DNA of 10,720 nucleotides from CAYMAZ01 sp964428185 (GTDB taxonomy: Bacteria; Bacteroidota; Bacteroidia; Bacteroidales; DTU049). Location of the stretch: the NCBI GenBank assembly GCA_964428185.1, contig CAYRXH010000082.1:1-10720 (forward strand), written 5' to 3'. The notes below the pieces were generated by a model. It worked only from the letters and a program-made list of their open reading frames with translations. It ran no database searches and was not told the origin of the DNA. The position numbers and the translations under genes are program-made. How positions within the stretch are numbered: position 1 is the first letter of the stretch; each line of letters starts with the position of its first letter. Shown in pieces: positions 7,655 through 10,720 of the stretch.

Positions 7655-7662
7655 TAATTTTG
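7655..7662 (+). promoter_or_regulatory. Probable rseC promoter, Bacteroidota -7 element
   Basis: TAATTTTG followed by C matches TAnnTTTG perfectly and starts only three bases after the U-tract of the porin terminator. The ATG of the next gene is 18 nt beyond the element, implying a very short leader. Any -33 box would have to lie inside the terminator hairpin. Confidence 0.5.
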
Positions 7663-7680
7663 CTGTCACAACTTCATCCA

Positions 7681-8106
7681 ATGAGTAACGCCTCTACACT
7701 TGAACATGATGGTATTGTAAAAAACATCGACAACGGAATTATTTTCGTTGATATTGAAGTAGCCTCCGCATGTTCGTCCTGCCATGCAAAAGGATATTGT
7801 TCCGCATTCGGAAAATCTGATAAGGTGATTGAAATCCCCTCTGATCAGTATCCTGATTTTATACCCGGGGACAAGGTAACTATCTTTATCCGTGAATCTT
7901 TGGGGATGCAAGCATTATTTATAGGATATATTCTTCCGGTGATTGCTCTGCTCATTGCACTCTTTCTCACTTATTTTTTTACGCAGCATGAAGGTATTGC
8001 AGCTCTTTCATCTGTCGGAACAGTGGGAATCTATTATTCTGCTCTGGTGCTCCTGAAAAAGAAATTTAAAAAAATTTTTACTTTTACTCTCGAAAAAAGG
8101 TACTGA
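7681..8106 (+). CDS. rseC: RseC/MucC-family membrane protein (SoxR-reducing-system RseC-like)
   Basis: This is a 141-residue inner-membrane protein of the RseC/MucC family, which acts with Rnf-type electron-transport complexes in reducing SoxR in enterobacteria and is often encoded beside rnfB in Bacteroidota. The soluble N-terminal part has EHDGIVKNIDNGIIFV, then the cysteine motif C31-x2-C34-x5-C40, followed by a small beta-rich stretch ending in PGDKVTIFI. Two transmembrane segments follow at about 78-103 and 107-126, with a basic C-terminal tail (KKKFKKIF). I start at the ATG at 7681; the longer frame starts at a TTG inside the promoter. No rnf gene follows: the next gene is convergent dgt. 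The biochemical role in this organism is not known. Confidence 0.85.
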   Translation: MSNASTLEHDGIVKNIDNGIIFVDIEVASACSSCHAKGYCSAFGKSDKVIEIPSDQYPDFIPGDKVTIFIRESLGMQALFIGYILPVIALLIALFLTYFFTQHEGIAALSSVGTVGIYYSALVLLKKKFKKIFTFTLEKRY

Positions 8107-8127
8107 GACTTCTTTTTTCAAAAAAAA
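8092..8127. terminator. Weak A/T-rich inverted repeat between convergent rseC and dgt
   Basis: GAAAAAAG (8092-8099) is the reverse complement of CTTTTTTC (8112-8119) and is followed by an A run. The 21-nt gap between the two convergent stop codons has T and A runs that could give a U-tract in either direction, but the stem is almost all A-T. A bidirectional terminator is plausible from position only. Confidence 0.25.
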
Positions 8128-9342
8128 TTAAAAAGCCACCAGTTGCTCAAACTGTTCAAGAGCATAAAAGTCGGACATCAGAGCAATATACATCAAAACT
8201 GCTGTTTTATAATCTTCTTTTTCAGATAGTCTGTAAACAACAGGAATCTCATAATTTTGCTCGGCCTTTTCAATTTCATCGAGATCCGAATAGCGTACAA
8301 GCCAATCTTTGAAATTTGAGGCAAGTTGAGGGTAAAATCTCATCAGAGCTGAAAGATCAGGAAGACTCTCATAGGCATCATATAGCGCCTGAAAAATTGA
8401 CTCCAGCACAAGCCCTGCATACCTATTATAATAATACAACCTCTGATGCTTGTATATATTTTTGTTGTTAAATTCCTTGATATTGTTCATCAACTGAAAA
8501 TATTCATCTGAAAAGCAAAGTCCTTTTTCAGGATCAGAATGTTCAACAAGATCCATGATGAAGCCATGCACCAAATTAGTTGTATTTATTTTTTCAATGG
8601 TAGAGCCAAACTTCATTTTCAATGTGTCTCTGAGTTCATCAAGTTGGTCATTATCCAATATTTTTAAACGCAACGCATCTTCAATATCACGACCAAGATA
8701 AGCAATTTTATCAGCAAGTTTCACCACACAGGCTTCCCATGTGAAAGGTGGATACTGATTGGGGCGTTCAATTGAGTATAGATCAATATCTTCTTCACGT
8801 GGTTTAATGCTGTTTTCATCCACTTCACCGCAATGAGAAATCAATCCGTCGCGAACTGCATAGGTCAGGTTCAGGTTTCGTCTTTTCCCGTCAAGTCCCG
8901 CAAGGGTTTCAATTTTGTCTGCAACAATCAGTGAATTCTGTTCATGCCAGAATTTTGGCTTTTCGCATATTCCGGCCAAAACAGAAAGAATCTTCTCCCC
9001 TTGATGACCAAATGGTGCATGCCCAATATCATGACCCAGGGCAATCGCTGCCACCAGATCAACATTCAGTCCCAGCTCCTGCGCAATTGTGGAACTCATG
9101 GCTGCCACATGCTGCACATGTTCAATTCTGGTACAAATATGATCATTTCGGGTTCCATAAAAAACCTGAGTCTTGTGTTTCAACCGGCGATAGGCATTGC
9201 AGTGTAATATGCGGTTGTAATCCCTTGAAAATTCATTCCGGATGTCGTCTGTTTTGCGATATATCTCTGATGCACGTTTTACAGAACTTTCCCATTTTTT
9301 ACTTCCATAAATTGTGGATACTTGTCTGAACATATCTCTCAT
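8128..9342 (-). CDS. dgt: dGTPase-family HD-domain dNTP triphosphohydrolase
   Basis: The 404-residue protein belongs to the dGTPase family, which cleaves dNTPs (classically dGTP) to deoxynucleoside and tripolyphosphate in the cytoplasm and helps set dNTP pools. The N-terminal block FSRDYNRILHCNAYRRLKHKTQVF is characteristic. The HD metal site is visible as RIEHVQHV with His75, GHDIGHAPFGHQGE with His104-Asp105, His108 and His113, and a later Asp in KLADKIAYLGRDIEDA. The length fits the non-E. coli type of about 400-450 residues. The start ATG overlaps the stop of the upstream gene as ATGA, so translation is probably coupled; a second ATG three codons in is a less likely alternative. It is the last gene of a three-gene unit. 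Substrate preference cannot be read from sequence. Family members can limit phage by depleting dNTPs, but nothing here points specifically to defence. Confidence 0.92.
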   Translation of the reverse strand: MRDMFRQVSTIYGSKKWESSVKRASEIYRKTDDIRNEFSRDYNRILHCNAYRRLKHKTQVFYGTRNDHICTRIEHVQHVAAMSSTIAQELGLNVDLVAAIALGHDIGHAPFGHQGEKILSVLAGICEKPKFWHEQNSLIVADKIETLAGLDGKRRNLNLTYAVRDGLISHCGEVDENSIKPREEDIDLYSIERPNQYPPFTWEACVVKLADKIAYLGRDIEDALRLKILDNDQLDELRDTLKMKFGSTIEKINTTNLVHGFIMDLVEHSDPEKGLCFSDEYFQLMNNIKEFNNKNIYKHQRLYYYNRYAGLVLESIFQALYDAYESLPDLSALMRFYPQLASNFKDWLVRYSDLDEIEKAEQNYEIPVVYRLSEKEDYKTAVLMYIALMSDFYALEQFEQLVAF

Positions 9343-9887
9343 CGTAGGTATTGTTTTTTAAGAAGTTTATCAATCACCATCCTCGCCTTGGCCTGCATTC
9401 CACAATGAGGACTCTCCATCTCAAATCGTGCAATTTCAAGAACCTCATTCACAAGAACAGGTTCAAGTCGGCATAGTTTCACTGCAATCTCCAGGCAGTA
9501 TGCCCTGACTGCTATTGACTGTTTCATATCTCCAATAAATGCAAATACAATTTCAGCCAGTTTATCATAATTTCTGTATTGCTTCTCATTCAGGCAATCT
9601 GCATAAATCTTTAAAAAACTACGTTTTACGCCATCTTCTACACACATCTCCAGTTTAACAGGCAATTCATCCAGAAATGGCACTATGAGTTCAGGATTTG
9701 TTTCACAACATATTTTGCATACATTGGCCGATCTCATGCATAAAGGATAGGATTCAGAAAATGCCATCCCATACAAAATACCAAACTTTTCTGAATCATC
9801 ACCCACAGCAACTGCCATCATGTCTGCTGTCACCCTGCGACTATCGTAAAGTGCTTCCCTGAAAGTCTGCAAATACTCTTTACTCAT
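9339..9887 (-). CDS. Uncharacterised HEAT-like alpha-helical repeat protein
   Basis: I do not recognise a named family. The 182-residue product looks all-helical, with repeat-like units such as RSANVCKICCETNPELIVPFL at about 52-72 and IAVRAYCLEIAVKL followed by an EPVLVNEVLEIA unit near 126-152, each with an Arg-Ala helix and a Pro after a turn, as in HEAT repeats. There is no signal peptide or membrane segment, so it should be cytoplasmic. Four cysteines occur within residues 50-61, without a standard zinc motif. I start at the ATG at 9887, which overlaps the upstream stop by 8 nt; the longer frame starts at a TTG at 9905. It overlaps dgt by 4 nt. HEAT-type proteins usually bind partners; a link to dGTPase is only suggested by context. 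Confidence 0.7.
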   Translation of the reverse strand: MSKEYLQTFREALYDSRRVTADMMAVAVGDDSEKFGILYGMAFSESYPLCMRSANVCKICCETNPELIVPFLDELPVKLEMCVEDGVKRSFLKIYADCLNEKQYRNYDKLAEIVFAFIGDMKQSIAVRAYCLEIAVKLCRLEPVLVNEVLEIARFEMESPHCGMQAKARMVIDKLLKKQYLR

Positions 9888-10611
9888 CCCCGGAAAACCT
9901 GTCAATCATGTCATTTAGTGACTTCTGAAAATCTTTCAACGGAGTGCAATCAGCTATAATAAATTCAATCTCCTTGTCCTTGAATTTTAATTTAAAGAAA
10001 CCCGATCCCATCACTCTTTCCTGAATAATAAGTTCCTTCTCTCCTCTCATCGCTTCAATCATAAAATAAATTTTCATGAAATGTTCCAAACTATACGAAA
10101 TTGTCTTCTCAGTTCCACCGCTATATATTCCTGAAGAACTTTCAACAACAGTGACAGGATCATAAAATAAACTGCTTCTTTTTATTTCATAACGGTTGGC
10201 ATTTCCGTCAACAAAAAGAATTTCTACAGGTTGTTCAATCACTTCTATGTCAGAAAAAACAAGATAATATCCTATTCTGCTCTGCACTTTAGGATCATCT
10301 GAATCCCAAAGTCCGTTTCTGATTTCACCCCTGATCTTCACCCATATCATATTAAAATCTGAAATATTTCCCTCCCATTCACATTCTGACAACTTAATAA
10401 AATAATTTTCACCTGAATAATGAAAATAATAATCCTGTATATCGGGATTGGGCTCTCCGACTTTATTAATGAATGAATTTGTAAAAATCATCCCGCTCAT
10501 CCAGACATAGGATGCTGTCCTTTGCACAAGGACATCTTTCTTGTCACTCTTCATGGTTTTACAGGAAACCATAATAACAAGTATTGCAAACAGAATAGGA
10601 AAAGGTTTCAT
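9880..10611 (-). CDS. Uncharacterised lipoprotein
   Basis: This is a 243-residue predicted lipoprotein with no recognised domain. The N-terminus MKPFPILFAILVIMVSCK is a type II signal peptide with lipidated Cys17 after Val-Ser, a form common in Bacteroidota. The mature part is rich in aromatic and charged residues and reads as alternating beta-strands (for example YYFHYSGENYFIKL and KIRGEIRNGLW), with a helical stretch near EHFMKIYFMIEAMRG and a C-terminal helix ending in RFSGDE. It is the first gene of a unit with the HEAT-like gene and dgt and overlaps the next gene by 8 nt. The ATG at 10611 is supported by the signal peptide and a -7 element just upstream. Envelope location is well supported; function is unknown. 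Confidence 0.75.
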   Translation of the reverse strand: MKPFPILFAILVIMVSCKTMKSDKKDVLVQRTASYVWMSGMIFTNSFINKVGEPNPDIQDYYFHYSGENYFIKLSECEWEGNISDFNMIWVKIRGEIRNGLWDSDDPKVQSRIGYYLVFSDIEVIEQPVEILFVDGNANRYEIKRSSLFYDPVTVVESSSGIYSGGTEKTISYSLEHFMKIYFMIEAMRGEKELIIQERVMGSGFFKLKFKDKEIEFIIADCTPLKDFQKSLNDMIDRFSGDE

Positions 10612-10628
10612 AACAGGGTATTTTTTTA

Positions 10629-10636
10629 CAAATTTA
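10629..10636 (-). promoter_or_regulatory. Probable promoter of the lipoprotein-HEAT-dgt unit, -7 element
   Basis: The minus strand reads TAAATTTG followed by T at 10636-10629, a perfect TAnnTTTG match 17 nt before the lipoprotein ATG. The -33 region lacks a clear TTTG. The sequence is AT-rich, so a chance match is possible, but the position is right for the first gene of the unit. Confidence 0.45.
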
Positions 10637-10670
10637 CATGAACATTTTAATTTACATTTACCCCGTTAAA

Positions 10671-10706
10671 TTGTCCTGTTAGATAAAAAACAATCTAACA
10701 GGATAA
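10671..10706. repeat. Perfect 11-bp inverted repeat (stem-loop) at the right edge
   Basis: TCCTGTTAGAT (10674-10684) is the exact reverse complement of ATCTAACAGGA (10693-10703), with an 8-nt A-rich loop. With one G-T pair the stem extends to TTG/TAA on the outside (10671-10706), 14 pairs in all. Neither side has a clean U-tract, so a classical intrinsic terminator is only partly supported. It lies about 35 nt upstream of the -7 element of the lipoprotein gene and may be a terminator for a gene beyond the window or an operator-like site. Confidence 0.6.
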
Positions 10707-10720
10707 ATCAAATATTTAAC

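Noticed and set aside
8931..9329. 132-codon plus-strand frame opposite the dgt N-terminal half
   Set aside because: It lies wholly within the conserved dGTPase coding region, has no promoter or ribosome binding site, and gives an unrecognisable product.
8128..9342. dGTPase as part of an anti-phage defence system
   Set aside because: No recombinase, transposon remnant, toxin, nuclease or other defence gene is nearby, and the protein looks like an ordinary cellular family member.

Overview
The window looks like chromosomal DNA from an anaerobic or facultative member of the Bacteroidota (Bacteroidales-like). The DNA is AT-rich. Five intergenic spots carry a perfect match to the Bacteroidota -7 promoter element TAnnTTTG. 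There is a lipoprotein whose signal peptide ends in Ser-Cys, a Bacteroidota-style RseC protein and a DcaP-like porin. Genus-level assignment is not possible from the sequence alone.

Positions 24-6161 (minus strand) hold a complete [NiFe]-hydrogenase maturation set in the order hypF-hypC-hypD-hypE-hypA-hypB. HypF and HypE make the cyanide ligand from carbamoyl phosphate. HypC and HypD form the scaffold on which Fe(CN)2CO is assembled. HypA and HypB deliver nickel. No hydrogenase structural gene and no maturation endopeptidase lies inside the window, so the client enzyme must be elsewhere, possibly just beyond position 1. The catalytic and metal-binding motifs I checked are present in all six proteins. 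The cluster is probably not one simple transcript: good -7 elements precede hypC and hypB, suggesting units hypF, hypCDEA and hypB. HypB is unusual in having both an N-terminal CxxCxC nickel site and a very long His-rich tract (41 His in 93 residues).

Positions 6162-8127 (plus strand) contain a promoter, a 418-residue outer-membrane beta-barrel porin, a strong intrinsic terminator, and immediately after it a promoter and a small membrane protein of the RseC family (141 residues) that is not followed by rnf genes.

Positions 8128-10611 (minus strand) form a tight three-gene unit with overlapping ends: a lipoprotein of unknown function, a HEAT-like helical protein, and a dGTPase-family HD phosphohydrolase. 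A promoter element lies upstream, and a long perfect inverted repeat sits near the right edge.

Several gene starts were moved inward from the longest open frame because the longest frame begins with TTG or lacks the conserved N-terminus (hypA, hypE, hypF, porin, rseC, HEAT-like gene). I saw no CRISPR array, tRNA, rRNA, insertion sequence or defence island, and nothing I would call a new system. The most unusual features are the HypB metal-storage tract, the internal promoters of the hyp cluster and the uncharacterised lipoprotein/HEAT/dgt unit.
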